Shown here in pieces: positions 34,933 through 46,975 of a stretch of DNA of 64,000 nucleotides (its first letter is position 1; the number at the start of each line of letters is the position of its first letter). The position numbers and the translations under genes were made by a program. The stretch is from Ophiobolus disseminans (Eukaryota > Ascomycota > Dothideomycetes > Pleosporales > Phaeosphaeriaceae), in contig MU006253.1 of the NCBI GenBank assembly GCA_010093685.1, positions 102,288 to 166,287 on the forward strand, written 5' to 3'. A model generated the notes under the pieces. It was not told where the DNA came from and searched no databases. It was given only the letters and a program-made list of their open reading frames with translations.

Positions 34933-36528
34933 GAGACTGGTTCTCTGCGCGCCTAATGACCTCGCCACGACCCTTTCCTTGCTGTCACTGTCTTCTCTCC
35001 CGTCTTGTGTGAAGGAGAGATCACATTATGCTGTAGACCATCGGCGCATTTGTCGATGTGCGTCTGATTCCGTTGCGTTGTGGAGCGTTGAAGTCGGTCG
35101 GAGAAACGTAGTGACTGACAGGTCCTGTATTCTGGATACACTGTCCCTTCTTTTTCCCCCACGATACCCGGACCTTTGATGTGGTCTGCTTTCCATACTT
35201 AATTTTAACTGTCTACCTCCATTCGTGCCGAGTCTTATTTTTTTAAACACAACCTTACTTTCTTTGATGCGACCTGTAGTTTTTGTTGAGATTCTAAGTA
35301 GCTGGCTATCACACATGCAAAAGCACGGCATCGGCGTTTTCGGATCTTTTTGCTTGGATGGCAGCATGCCGTACTGTTCAGGCAGTTGTATTTCATAGTA
35401 CCGAGGGGTGAGGCGTACGACGTGCTCTCGAGAAGGGAGGTGTACACGTGACGATGGAAGTACAAAGGGCGAGATGTAGTATCATGTGTAGTCGAGCATG
35501 AAAAATAAGTTTCAAAGACAACACGTCACTTCCGATCACATTCCATCCATCATATATTCCCTCACATTTCCCAGTTCCCTACTTTGACAATCCGTGCAAC
35601 TCCATCAATACTCCTTCCCACTCGCAACCATACCCCAGCCTTCTTCCCCCCACAGCACTCCTCTCAAGTCACTAACCTCTTATTTGCCTAACAAATCCTT
35701 CTGTTAGCAGCAGCCGCGCCCACGTCTGGAATCCTTCCAACAACACCGCTCACATGCATAACTACATGGTGCCGACGCGCTGGGAAACGCACGATCCGCC
35801 GTCTTTGGTTCGTCAATACTACTTTCACAACTAAAAACCGATATTGCACCAAGACAATGCCGGATAATGAACGTTTATAATCGCACACGCGGCGTCATCC
35901 CCATCACGCTATGGACGGGTTGACTACACTCCTCAGTGCTGTTACTGTCGCTTCCCTTCACTTCCATGCTTTTCTTTTCTTATTAGTCTTTCAACCCAAC
36001 GCACTGACTGGTGTGATGCAAGAAAATGAGGATTTCGAGGAGCTGGTGCGTATGACGAGCGTGACGCGTGCATTCATCTGGATGTTAAAGGATGGGGTTG
36101 AGTGTGTGGGTATTGGGGGGACGGATAGAGCAGAGGAGATAAGGAGAGAAGGGCAGAAAGGGGAAGATCATGGGTTTGGATTTGGTGGATGGGCCGGGTG
36201 GAAGGAATAGTTGTAGCGTATGAGTTTGAAAATAAAGGTTTGTATGACGGCGGGAAGGATTTTATAACGCGGGAAGGTATACATGTTCTACATTGTTATA
36301 CTTGTGAAGGAATGCATGCCATTTTGTAACGGTGAATGTGATGTTGTATTGTCTTGTGTTAAGCTATCAACAGTAGGTATACATGAGTGGCTGTAAACAG
36401 CGCTAGTGCAGGATGGGTAGTCGCATCTCAACACAGGTGAGGCGCCACTATAAGTGGGGAAAAAGAGACCCCAAACCGTGACACATTTATATCTATTGAG
36501 ATATAAACTTCCCAGAGCAAAAACAAAA
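34933..36528. other. intergenic, no convincing gene
   Basis: This stretch holds the 3' UTR of sho1 and about 1.3 kb of spacer. A 99-codon frame at 35911-36210 starts with a hydrophobic segment but has no homology I recognise and a low-complexity Gly-rich end. Confidence 0.4.
36517..36528 (-). terminator. RNA polymerase III T-run after 5S rRNA
   Basis: Two runs of T on the minus strand immediately follow the 5S 3' end. Confidence 0.6.
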
Positions 36529-36647
36529 ACATACAACAGCGGGTATTCGCCAGTGGTCACCCACCTGACTACTAATCCGCCGGTGTCCTGCTTAAATATT
36601 GCTGAGCGGACGGGAAGCATTGCTTTCAGGACCCTATGGTCGTATGT
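36529..36647 (-). rRNA. 5S ribosomal RNA
   Basis: On the minus strand the segment starts ACATACGACCATAGGGT and ends CCCGCTGTTGTATGT, the closing helix of fungal 5S rRNA. Internal conserved parts are CTTCCCGTCCGCTCAGC, ATTTAAGC, GGTGGGTGACCAC and GGCGAATACC. GTCCTG near the 5' side pairs with CAGGAC, so helix II is intact even though its sequence differs from the GTGTGG/CCACAC of Neurospora as I recall it. A T-run (GTTTTTGTTTTTG) follows directly, as an RNA polymerase III terminator. A lone 5S gene fits the dispersed arrangement of Pezizomycotina. Confidence 0.92.
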
Positions 36648-37197
36648 GGAAGGATGGGCTCAAAGTGCAATATATATCGACATAGAATTTTTGTGGAAAA
36701 GTGAGATGGAAAAGAGTATGGGTTTGGATGCGGTGAATGGAGTGGGTGGGTATTGATGTCTTGGTGATGTGTATGAATTTCGAATGTATTTGAAGGATGG
36801 TATGTGGCCATTTCTACTTCATTGCAATTTGGTGCCGTCGGATAGATACTATTGTGATGGTATTGGTGCAAATGGGTAGATGGCTTTATGTCTATCGGAA
36901 TGGCTGCCTCGTGCATACCGAGTATAGTTTCTTGCCTTAACAAGGGAAATTTGGAATGGACTTGGTCGAATGTATTATACACCGACTCCGACTATGGCAG
37001 AAAGGGTGATACGACTGCCGTGCTTGCGGACCAAATATGCCCCATAATGCCATGCCATGCCATGCCATGCAACGCTGACCGCTGCTTGCTTCTATGGCGT
37101 GAACAGAATGTTTGTGCTGTGGGCAGAATTGCTCTTCTGCCTCATCTCTCATCTTCTATCCATCGAATAACCAATTCTCCCCTCTCCCACACAGCCC

Positions 37198-37770
37198 TCA
37201 AGTCTCCACCGCCTTAACCTCCTCCACCCTATCCAGCGCCTCCACTGCCGGCCTGGTCGTCTGCTCCGGCACCAAACTCTTCGCCGCTGAATCCGCCCTC
37301 ACAACCTGACCCTGGATCTTCCCCACTCTGTACTGCGGCTCCAGTATGCCGACCATGCTCAGTAACCGCCACGCTGTATCGCTCGGCTGCGCGCCTACAC
37401 CGACCCAGTACCGCGCGCGCGAGATGTCGAGCTTGATGTCTTTCCACGGGCGGCCGTGGGTGTCGCCGGGGCGGGGCGCTTGCGGCTTGGGGTCGTATGT
37501 TCCGAGGACTTCGAGGGGGCGGGAGTTGCGCGCTGTGCTGGGGAGGTGTTAGTTGTGATGTATTATGAGTACGGTACAAGTTTTGTCGCGAGTGTTTGTG
37601 CTGCGATTGGCGTCGCCGTCACGATGTTTGTATGTGCGAAGCGGAGGGTTTGCGGACTCCCGCATCGGACGCAGAGACTGTGGGAGAACGTACCGTGCAT
37701 GTGCGACGACTATGTTGTAGAAGGGGGCATGTTTCTTGCCGAAGCGGGCGAGGCGTATCCGTAAGACCAT
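37198..37770 (-). CDS. mrps16: mitochondrial small-subunit ribosomal protein bS16m
   Basis: Two exons read as complement(37198-37537, 37694-37770), with a 156 bp intron (GTACG..CCCCAG), giving 138 residues. It starts MVLRIRLARFGKKHAPFYNIVVAHAR, the bacterial S16 beginning, and after splicing continues TARNSRPLEVLGTYDP. Then come HGRPWKDIKLDISRARYWV, VGAQPSDTAWRLLSMVGILEP and a short fungal C-terminal extension. It is a structural protein of the mitochondrial 37S subunit that binds 16S-type rRNA. The N-terminus itself is basic and may act as targeting signal, as in other bS16m proteins. The frame is fully consistent over the splice. Confidence 0.92.
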
Positions 37771-38125
37771 TGTGATGTGTGTGTTGCTTCAATCGGGTTG
37801 CGGTGCTTCACGATGTCGAGATGGAACTTTCGGTCGCGCTAAGAACTCGCCGATGCAGCTGGTTGGCACGTGCAGCAACGTTTCACCTAATCAAACGAGC
37901 ATTGTATATCTCAACAATCTTGCATTAGTTTGAACTGTGTGCATATCAGTAGGCCTTGGGGTATGATGTGACAGCTGGGGAGCGACATGTTGTGTTGTTA
38001 AAGCATCTGGGTTGTCGCAACTGCTTTGAGCTTCAGCAGTGATGTAATCAGGTCACCACACGTGCACCTGCTGCGCAACTTCTACTTTACACTCACTTCA
38101 AGATTTGCTCACCTTGATAGAAGAT

Positions 38126-38987
38126 ATGGCACTTCGTGTAAGAACTATGCTATCCGAATACTCACCCATCAATGCTAACATCTCAAGACTCTCTCAGCGA
38201 AAAGCGCTGCCGCGCTCGATCAAGAGCTCATGTCCTCGGGCGCTTTCTCAATCGATCAATTGATGGAGCTCGCTGGACTTTCTGTGTCACAAGCAGGTAT
38301 ATGAGTTCCTCCGGGGTGCTCCCAATACAGTTCTTGATTCCGAGACAGTCTTCAAGCTTCAACCTCTCCACAAGGGCAAGAGGGTTCTGGTGGCCTGCGG
38401 CCCTGGCAACAACGGCGGCGACGGCCTTGTTGCAGCACGGCACCTGTTCCACTATGGGTATCAGCCGACCATTTACTATCCCAAGCAGAGCAAGAACGAG
38501 CTGTATCAGGTGAGCGGCTACACATAGGCACGATTCCTCCATGATTGACCTCAAATAGCGTCTGAAGAAGCAACTCGAAGACCTCAAAGTTCCCTTTACA
38601 GAAGACTTCCCCAGCGCCCTGAAGCAGACAGATCACATCGTCGACGCTATCTTCGGCTTTTCCTTCTCCGGCGAAGTCCGCGAGCCCTTCCCCAAGGTGA
38701 TCGAAGCTCTGAAATCGACTTCCATCCCAGTCCTATCGGTCGATGCGCCATCTTCGTGGAACATTGAGGAAGGCCCACCAGACTCCGGTCCAGGGAAGGG
38801 ATTTATGCCACCAGCGCTGATCAGCTTGACTGCTCCGAAACCGCTTGTGAAGCACTTCAAGGGCAGGCATTTCCTTGGTGGACGATTCTTGAGCTCTGAG
38901 ATGGCGGAGAAGTATGGATTGGATATTCCGAAGTATGAGGGCTTGGATCAAGTGGTGGAGGTGCCTGTTGAAGGTGGGAAGCTGTGA
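38126..38987 (+). CDS. naxe: NAD(P)H-hydrate epimerase (YjeF_N domain)
   Basis: Four exons, 38126-38137 (only MALR), 38188-38296, 38349-38509 and 38559-38987, give 236 residues. The enzyme interconverts R- and S-NAD(P)HX so that the dehydratase can repair hydrated cofactors. The sequence begins TLSAKSAAALDQELMSS, followed by FSIDQLMELAGLSVSQAV. The nucleotide-binding loop is VACGPGNNGGDGLVAARHL, followed by YYPKQSKNELYQ. The catalytic region IVDAIFGFSFSGEVREPF carries the conserved Asp, and SVDAPSSWN follows. The third junction is easily missed: without removing 38297-38348 the frame shifts, but splicing restores QAVFKLQPLHKGKRVL. It is complete and of normal length for the fungal single-domain enzyme. 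Confidence 0.93.
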
Positions 38988-39442
38988 GTTTGGAGACACG
39001 ACGGTGAGGGCAGGTAGACAGAGTTGTAACCAGTCAACTCAATCAATATATTCAATCATGATTGATTGTTAACATCTCAGCAAGTGGAGGCACAGGTAAT
39101 TTAGACGTTGCTCGTCGATACTAGTGGTGCATCTCAGGCTGGCGGCAAGGCTATAAGATGCTCCACTGTGTATTATTACTATTCTAACGGTGAATTATTG
39201 TAGGCGACTCATTAAATGGTATTGGTTTCTTATGCGCAGGTGAGTCCTGCACGTAGAAGCAGCACCAGCTCGGCCTAGCGTCGCCGCTAAGCCCCAGGAC
39301 ATCTCGTGCTCAACCGATCAAAACTCAGCCTGCCCATTACTTCGTCAGATTGCAGCTACCCCACGCTCTGAACCCCATTTAACACCCTGTTTGATACTAT
39401 CTGCTCATTCTCAATTACAGCTGTCACTGCCTCGGTATAATC
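38988..39442. other. intergenic
   Basis: The spacer contains the palindrome CAATCATGATTG near 39053. No gene is seen. Confidence 0.4.
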
Positions 39443-41452
39443 ATGCCCATCGCGCGAGGGCATCCAATCTGCGAGTCGCGATGGGGGGCTGAGTATGTCG
39501 CTTGTATCCATTGCGGATGCGAAAAATGTGGATTAGCTGTGGAGTTTGTCAAACTCCGCTTTCAGCCATGGTTCATGCAGTCTGATATTCATATAACGTT
39601 CAGTGAAGATGTGGGGTTCCAGAATACGTTCACCGTCGAAGTGTCCACAGCTCCCTGGACGAAGTACCGCTTTGACATTTACAAAACGCCCAGTAAGTGT
39701 ACTCTAGTCACCAAGAAGCCTCAAGGGATTTTTCCTCACGCAAGTGCAGATCATGACTTCTCACTCTTACCAGCCAGCAGCAGAAAGGCCACCCGCGTCG
39801 ACACAAGCTCTCCGCAAAGCTTGGGGCGAGCGAAAGTCTGTCTGGGAGAGTGTCTCCAGAACCATAAGTGTTCTATACGAAAACCGGAAGATACCGTTCT
39901 CCCACGTCGTGTGCTTGATCTCCAAGCGTCTAATCCATCGAGAATATCTCTGTACAAGACCAACGATCAAAAAAGCATATATGCCTGCCTAAGTCACCGC
40001 CTGGGGACCAGTCAGCCTTTGAGGACTGTGACTACTAACAAGTCACGTCAGTGCAGTGGGATTTGTGAGGATGAATTGCCTCGCACATTCCTTGATGCTA
40101 TAGCTGTAGCACGCTACCTGGACATCCGCTATGTTTGGATAGACTCGCTGTGCATTGTCCAAGACGACTCGATCGATTGGAAGCATGAGGCTTCTCTTTT
40201 GGCGCAAACGTACAGTGGGGCTATAATTACGATGGCTGCAACAGCATCGGATGGGGCGACGTCGGGGCTGTTTCGATTGAACTCAGGAGTTGTTGACAGA
40301 GAACTTAGTGCGGTGACTGGGGATTCTGACCACGAAGGAAGTTTCATCACAGGAGAGGAACTCGAAAAAGGTAGGCTGCATGGTTTTGCAGGTAGACCTG
40401 AGCTATTGACACGCGGATGGCCATTACAGAAACGGCTTCTCAGCCCACGTATCCTGCACTTCAACAAAGAGATCGTCTTCGAGTGCAACCGACAGCTATT
40501 ATGCGAATGTCCAAAAGTAAATCAGTTCGAATTGCCACCTTTTCTGGCTCCCAAGAATACTTGCGACGAGTCGAAGCTCCAAGTGTTGAACATCCCGGAG
40601 TTGTACAAGCAGTGGCGCTTCATATTAAAACAGTATTCAACCATGCGACTGACCTTTGACTCGGATGTACTTCCAGCCATATCGGGACTCGCTAGAAACT
40701 TCCATAAGTACCGCGGAGGCAATTATGCTCCAGGTCTCTGGGAATCTCAGCTACTCCAAGAGCTCACATGGATTTCAACGACTACTGAGTCCTGCACGCG
40801 CCGCGATCCGTGGGTCGCTCCAACCTTCTCCTGAGCGTCCGTCCAATTCTTAGAGCCTTTCATTGAATACTCCGACGAGTCCTATGTTTCCGTTGATGCA
40901 GACTGGGGCCTCGAGTGGATGGAAAGCCACCACATGTCGGGGAACCTCTCGGAAGAGAAAGGCTCAACTCAGGAGTGCGAGATACTCGAAACAGCGTGCA
41001 CAATTGCCGGATCGGACCCCTTTGGGCAGATTACCGAAGCGTTCTTGCTTGTGAAGGGCCTGCTCTACCAAACAGTCTTTCAAGGCATGAACGCGATCGC
41101 TTCAACCTGCCACCCGCCTCTCGCCTTCAATGAATCTGAACACTTCTACCCAGACTTTGACTACACTGAAGATGGAACGTCATACACGATCACAACAGGC
41201 ACACAGCTCTTCTGTTTCATCTTGCTGTCCCATGTTTCAACTAGTGCTGGAGATGATGACTGGATGGGCAACATTGTACTGCAAAGAGTGGGAGAGTGTG
41301 ATGGCACGGAGGGCGTTTTCGAGAGAGTTGGGCTAATGGAGTATGAGAGGTTCACTTGCGATAAACAGACACCAACGCGATTTGAGGAACTGAAAGGACG
41401 TGGCGGAGACGGAGTTGGCATCGTTGTAGATGCCGTTGTAAAGATTGTCTGA
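39443..41452 (+). pseudogene. HET-domain gene with one in-frame stop
   Basis: A single frame runs from ATG 39443 to TGA 41450-41452 and would give about 669 residues, but TGA at 40832-40834 breaks it. The HET domain is visible: YACLSHRLG (usual form SHCWG), LPRTFLDAIAVARYLDIRYVWIDSLCIVQDD, DWKHEASLLAQTYSGA and, later, LLTRGWPLQKRLLSPRILHF. The stop falls in APTFS*ASVQFLEPF, where HET proteins carry SWAS, so Trp TGG has become TGA by a G-to-A change. Downstream, DESYVSVDADWGLEW and the C-terminal region stay in frame. HET proteins trigger vegetative incompatibility in Pezizomycotina. Either a pseudogene or a truncated but expressed HET domain is possible; the HCW-to-HRL change also suggests decay. 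Confidence 0.75.
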
Positions 41453-41911
41453 AATTAGGCATATGAGTACACATTCATCATGATTTGGCAATCAATATGA
41501 TTAGCTCGCACACGTGCCTCGAGAGTCCACATGTTCACTTCTGGCGCACACGTTTCAGCATGAGAAATGGTGAATTTGGTACGTACCTTCTGGGTTACGT
41601 CTAGCGCCTTTTCCCCGCAGAGCCGCGGTACCGGTACGGCTACAAGCGGGCTTGCGATGTCATCCCAAGCTCCAGCTTCAACCCCAGACTTCGGCACAAC
41701 ACCACTGCAACCGTTGCCGAAGCGTACAATTTCCACGTCGCGGGGAATCCTTTTGTGTCCGTCTTCATAGACTTCACTTTCTAAATTTAAACACCCGGTC
41801 TCGGAACACGGCGACCGTGCGATCGCACACATCTGGGTGCAGAGACCGCGAACAGACTGATCGAACCGCATCCTGCAATCGATAGCAGTCACAGTCTGGT
41901 GATTAGACACC

Positions 41912-43751
41912 ATGGTTCCTAAGGCACCATCTCGAGAAGCTCTGAGCTTACTCAAGCACACCATTCGATCCCCAAGAGCTGCTCAGTCACAAGCATCGTG
42001 CCGCTTACTCTCATCCGCGTCGCGTCCGACACCATTCCCTCGCATCCAACACTCGAGTTACGCACAGCACGGCACACGCAGCGCAGCTACTTTCACACAC
42101 TCCCACCATGCCGAGGCAGTCTCCATCATACCGACCGCAGTCGACACAAGTTCTGCCGACTTCAAGGAGAACAGACGCCAGATGGAGGAAGCGACGGAGA
42201 ACCTAGTCAACTTGCACACGAAGATTGCACAGGGAGGACCGCAAAAGGCACTGGATAAACACAAACAGAGGGGCAAGATGCTGGTAAGAGATCGAGTAAC
42301 AGCTCTCATCGATCCCGGCACACCCTTCCTGGAACTTAGCCAGATGGCGGGCTACGACATGTACCAAGGGGAGGATGTGCCTGCTGGCGGCATTGTCACA
42401 GGCATCGGTACTGTCAATGGGGTTCAGTGCATGATTGTAGCGAACGATGCTACTGTCAAGGGCGGCACGTACTATCCGGTGACTGTGAAGAAGCATCTCC
42501 GCGCTCAAACGATTGCCCAAGAGAACAGATTACCGTGCATCTATCTCGTCGACTCGGGTGGTGCCAACCTGCCGAACCAAGCAGATGTTTTCCCCGATGT
42601 TAACCATTTTGGCCGCATCTTCTACAATCAGGCGCGCATGTCAAGCATGGGCATACCGCAGATCAGTGTAGTCATGGGCCCTTGCACGGCTGGCGGTGCT
42701 TACGTACCCAGCATGAGTGACGAGAACATCATCGTTGAGAACCAAGGCCACATCTTCCTCGCTGGACCACCACTTGTGAAGGCAGCGACAGGCGAAGTTG
42801 TCTCGGCAGAAGACCTCGGCGGCGGCAAACTTCATAGCGAAATCTCAGGCGTGACCGACTACCTTGCAGTCGACGATGCGCATGCCCTTGTTCTCGCACG
42901 GAGGAGCGTCGGCAACCTCAACTGGCATCGCAACCAGACAGGAGCCACACCACCAGCCTACAAGGAGCCTCTTTACGATGCCAGTGAGCTCTCGGGAATC
43001 GCAGGCACTAACCTCCGCCGTCAAATACCCGTTCACGAAGTCATTGCGCGCATCGTCGACGGCTCATCCTTCTCTGAATTCAAGCCACTCTACGGCTCAA
43101 CGCTGGTCACCGGATTCGCAAAGATCTACGGGCAGCCTGTGGGCATCGTTGCAAACAACGGCATCCTCTTCAGCGAGAGTTCGTTGAAGGGCGCACACTT
43201 CGTACAGCTGTGCGGCAAGCGTCACATCCCTCTGATCTTCTTGCAAAACATCTCCGGCTTTATGGTCGGCCAAGACGCCGAGAAGGGGGGCATTGCGAAG
43301 AATGGTGCGAAGCTTGTAACAGCTGTCAGTTGTGTGGACGTGCCAAAATTCACCGTGGTCATTGGCTCTAGTGCGGGTGCCGGCAATTATGGCATGTGGT
43401 ATGTTCAACCGTCTTTGAATTGTATCTGGAGTATATGCTAACAAATGCAACAGCGGCCGCGCATATTCGCCACGCCTTTTGTTTACCTGGCCAAACGCAA
43501 AGACCTCCGTGATGGGTGCTGAGCAGCTCTCGTCGGTCATGGAAGCTGTAGGTAAGAAAGTGGACCCTGCATTGAAGGCACGGATAGAGCATGAGAGCGA
43601 GGCGACATTCGGATCTGCCCGGTTGTGGGACGATGGCATCATTCCGCCTGAGCACACAAGGCGAGTGCTGGGGATGGGTCTCCAAATGGCGTGTGGTGGG
43701 CAAAATAAGGGCTTGGAGAAGGAGAGCACCTGGGGCGTGTTCAGGATGTAG
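41912..43751 (+). CDS. mccB: methylcrotonoyl-CoA carboxylase beta subunit, mitochondrial
   Basis: Exons 41912-43398 and 43454-43751 join over a GTATGT..CAACAG intron (GGCATGTG|CGGCCGC), giving 594 residues. The subunit carries the carboxyltransferase step of leucine breakdown, moving CO2 from biotin to 3-methylcrotonyl-CoA in the mitochondrial matrix. The first 60 residues are Ser/Arg/His-rich, a presequence. Domain features are GKMLVRDRVTALIDPGTPFLELS, CMIVANDATVKGGTYYPVTV, YLVDSGGANLPNQADVFPD, MGPCTAGGAYVPSMSDENI and YGMCGRAYSPRLLFTWPNAK after splicing. Length matches the family. The other leucine-degradation genes are not adjacent here; the preceding gene is the HET pseudogene. Confidence 0.95.
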
Positions 43752-44540
43752 ACTAGTGATCTATAAAAAGTTCTTTCATGCACTATCCCCTGGACCCCAC
43801 ACATGTAGGACGCCGAGTATCCGCTAGTGTCTTGGCGACACATACCCTAAGTTCCTCACTTCAAGCACGTCGCAAGCCTTCTTGGACAAGTCTTGTCTTC
43901 GCGCCCGTCTAATAAATCAGAATTGTGTGTTCCTTTGTATCCTTTGTGCCTTGTTTTATGGGAGTGACAGTCGTTGTACATGGGAGAAGAGCAGTGACAA
44001 GCCGGCAGAAAGACCCCGTGGGATTTGCTCAGCCACCCTCTTTCTTCCCGTTGTTTGTTCGTGTACTGCCCCGAGTGAAATCTGGCTTGATCACCAGCTG
44101 TGGTCATCATCGCGCTGCTGTGATACATGGAAGCGGTGAATGAAACAAAGATCTCGATGGTAACCTTTGCAGGTGTGGTATATGTAGGTGATTGATGTCA
44201 ACGGTTGTTCCAAACGCGCCTGCCTGTTGCGGCACAGAAGCGGGCATTAGCTCGCTGACAGTGTGTATACGAGGTTTGCCTGTAAATGCACACCCGCGCC
44301 GTAGATTAACAACTGGCGCTTTGCTGCAGGGCGCACGCATTCCTTGCGACACGTTCCTGAAGAGCCTCGACGTTCCTTCCCTCACACCTCAACTCTGTCG
44401 CTCCTTCACCTCTCCTCGCGCGACGAACTAGCCCTGTTTGCTCGTCACTTCCCCGCCTGTTCGCGCTTCCGCGGGGTGTTTCGTCAGTCAACCAATCCTC
44501 GCTGTCAACCTCGGCCCATCCTCATGTCGCATTATTCGCA
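43752..44540. other. intergenic, promoter of the GH76 gene
   Basis: No protein is recognisable. The last 150 bases before 44541 are pyrimidine-rich. Confidence 0.4.
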
Positions 44541-46146
44541 ATGAGGTTCTTCAGCCCTGCGCAAGCACTAGCGGCGCTCACACTCTCGCTGTCGGCGGTG
44601 CGACTAAATGTTAAAGCACTGCAGCTGGACCCAGCATCTCCAGGTAATTATCGCCGTCTCCGCGCTTCAAGCTCTTGATGGCTGACTCACCACCACAGAC
44701 TCAATCAAGGATGTCGCCTCCAAAGTCGCAAAACAACTCGTCGCGCAGTATGCTATCATTGATGAGAAAGGCACTCGCATCCTCGGCGGCTACCCTGGTA
44801 TTCTGTACCCGCCGTACTATTGGTGGCAGGCCGGTGCCATGTTCGGCACATTACTGGACTACTGGCACTACACGGGCGACGATCAGTACAACAACTTGGT
44901 GCGCGACGGTCTGATGCACCAGTTTGGCGAGCGTCTTGATTTGGTATGTTTGTTGCCTGCGTCGCAAATGTGAGCTGCCAGACGGAGTTGAGTTGCTAAT
45001 GCCTGCCAGATGCCGTCGAACCAGTCCAAGAACGAAGGCAACGATGATCAGGTGTTCTGGGCCTTCTCCATGATAGCGGCCGCCGAGTACAAATTACCTG
45101 ATCCACCGGGAGACAAGCCGGGATGGCTCGCTATAACACAGTCTGTTTTCAATCAGTTCGTAAACCGGTTCAACACGGAAATCGCAGCAGACAACTGCGG
45201 GGGCGGAATGAGATGGCAAATCTTCCCTTGGCTCAATGGCTGGACATACAAGAACACGGCTTCCAACGGGGGGTTGTTTCACCTTGGTGCGAGACTCGCC
45301 ATGTACACCAAGAACGAGACGTATGCGCGGTGGGCGGAGAAGGCTTACGACTGGATGGCGCAATCTCCTATACTGCCGGGCAATGGGGATGTAAACGATG
45401 GAACATCCTTGAACACAAATCCTCCGTGTAAAGACGCCGACCACACGCAGTGGACTTATAACTACGGCATGTTGATTGCAGGAGCCGCATACGTAAGTGC
45501 TAACTGCTGGTCATGTAAGGCCTGACACGACGCGATTTACTGACTGTCGTAGATGTACAACTACACGAACGGCAACGAGAAGTGGAAATTGGCAATAGAC
45601 AAGATGCTCACGAAGCACTACGAGAAGTTCTACCCCGAAGACAAGGGCAAAGCTATGGCAGAGCCCTGCGAGCACAACGATCTCTGCAATGCCGACCAAG
45701 AGAGCTTCAAAGCATACCTCGGCCGCTGGCTCGGCGTCACCATCCAAATGGCGCCCATTTTTCGCGACAGAATCATGGCACCACTGCAGCTGTCAGCTGT
45801 GAGAGCGGCACAAACCTGCGTCGGACCATCGCAGCACAACGGCGGCCCATACCAGTGCGGCATGCGGTGGTGGAAGGACGGCTTCGATGGCAAAGGCGGC
45901 GTCGGACCACAGATGAGCGCACTCAACATCATCAGCGTCCTAAACGTCGATCGCGTACCGCCGCCCTACTCGAGCAGCACAGGCGGAACAAGTCAGGGCA
46001 ACCCCAGCCTCGGGAGCGGCGATGATTCCACGAGGCTGCCCATCTTCCAGTCGGATATTACTACGGCCGATAAAGCGGGCGCGGCTATTCTTACGTTTGT
46101 TGTGCTGGTGGCGTGGACTGTGGGTGGGTGGTGGATGATTAAGTGA
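44541..46146 (+). CDS. dfg5: GH76 mannan endo-1,6-alpha-mannosidase, Dfg5/Dcw1-like GPI protein
   Basis: Four exons, 44541-44643, 44699-44943, 45010-45492 and 45553-46146, give 474 residues. Residues 1-25 (MRFFSPAQALAALTLSLSAV) are a signal peptide. The GH76 domain follows: YPGILYPPYYWWQAGAMFG, LDYWHYTGDDQYNNLV and the catalytic Asp pair in NEGNDDQVFWAFSMIAAAE. RWQIFPWLNGWTYKNTASNG and FHLGARLAMYT are also conserved. The C-terminus has a Ser/Gly/Asp linker and a hydrophobic tail (AAILTFVVLVAWTVGGWW), the GPI-attachment signal. Dfg5/Dcw1 proteins are thought to link GPI mannoproteins to wall glucan by transglycosylation at the plasma membrane. The gene lies directly beside the transposon nest that begins at 46422. 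Confidence 0.93.
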
Positions 46147-46421
46147 AGGGATGCGTGTGGGGTGGGATGGTGGTGTTTGGATACCTGGTTCTAGTAGCTG
46201 GTATAGGCTTCGAGCGACCATGACATGGTGCTTTTATGAATGAAGAATAAGCGTTTCCATTTCGCGTCCATATCAGTCTCTCCACATGCCCGCGATTCAT
46301 TCCAACACACACCAACCCATTCCAACCCATAACACTCCTCAAAACAAAACAGCCTCCGCCCCTTCCCTCCCCTCAAATTCGTCTCTCCCCTCCCCACCCA
46401 TCAATCCATGGATATACGCAT

Positions 46422-46659
46422 CAGACTTGCTATCAGTCAGGCCAGTCCGATCTCAATCAGGCCGCCGCCCATATTTGGCAGGCTGGAGCCTCTCGGCCTA
46501 GCCTGATTGACTGCCAAGGCGTCGCGGAGGTCATATTTGAGGACTGATTTGACTGCCAAGAATGAGATTTTTAGGTCGGACTAATTGACTAATTAAGTTC
46601 TAATATCAGAAATTGCTCTCAAAATTGTTTAGCTAAGCTTGTATGGTAGCTAGTCCATC
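46422..46659 (+). mobile_element. hAT-like element end, interrupted by a copia LTR
   Basis: The 19-base sequence CAGACTTGCTATCAGTCAG at 46422-46440 is identical to the reverse complement of the end at 55446-55464. Short repeated CAGTC/ACTG motifs follow as a subterminal region. The block is cut at 46660 by an LTR, so only one end is left here. Confidence 0.55.
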
Positions 46660-46856
46660 TGTTGTGTGAGTTAGTAGCACTGGGTGAGAACATGAGATGT
46701 AGAGAATCGGGAGGATTGTGCTACTGCTACCGAGAGGAGAGAAATCTATCTAAGTGAGGTTGCGCGCTAAGTCTCTATAGGACTAGCGCATGTGCAAGCT
46801 GAGATCAGATGAAGAGGAGCCTCGGGCATAGCCCTCGGGCCCTACGGGCTGATACA
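46660..46856 (-). repeat. Ty1/copia LTR (3' LTR of a minus-strand element)
   Basis: The unit is 197 bases, starting TGTTGTGTGAG and ending GGGCTGATACA (TG..CA). It is followed on the plus strand by a C-run, the polypurine tract of an element read on the minus strand. The copia C-terminus at 46976-47256 lies next to it in the right orientation. Confidence 0.6.
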
Positions 46857-46975
46857 CCCCCCTGAACAAGGTGAATCGTGAGGTACTAACTGTTTAGGAG
46901 TCGTACGTATGTTGTAAGAGTAAGGCGTTGAATGGCTAGTAGCGTAGCAGTAGTGGTGACTGTGAAGAAGATGCA

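Noticed and set aside
35911..36210. 99-codon frame starting with a hydrophobic segment, possible small secreted protein
   Set aside because: No cysteines or family signal, Gly-rich end, and no intron or context support.
37048..37070. CCATG repeated four times, possible regulatory or CRISPR-like repeat
   Set aside because: Too short and without spacers; a simple pentanucleotide run.
38297..38348. Apparent frameshift in the NAD(P)HX epimerase
   Set aside because: Removing a 52 bp GTATAT..GACAG intron restores QAVFKLQPLHKG, so the gene is intact.
41455..41964. 169-codon minus-strand open frame between the HET pseudogene and mccB
   Set aside because: It overlaps the mccB start antisense, has no recognisable domain, and lies where a promoter is expected.
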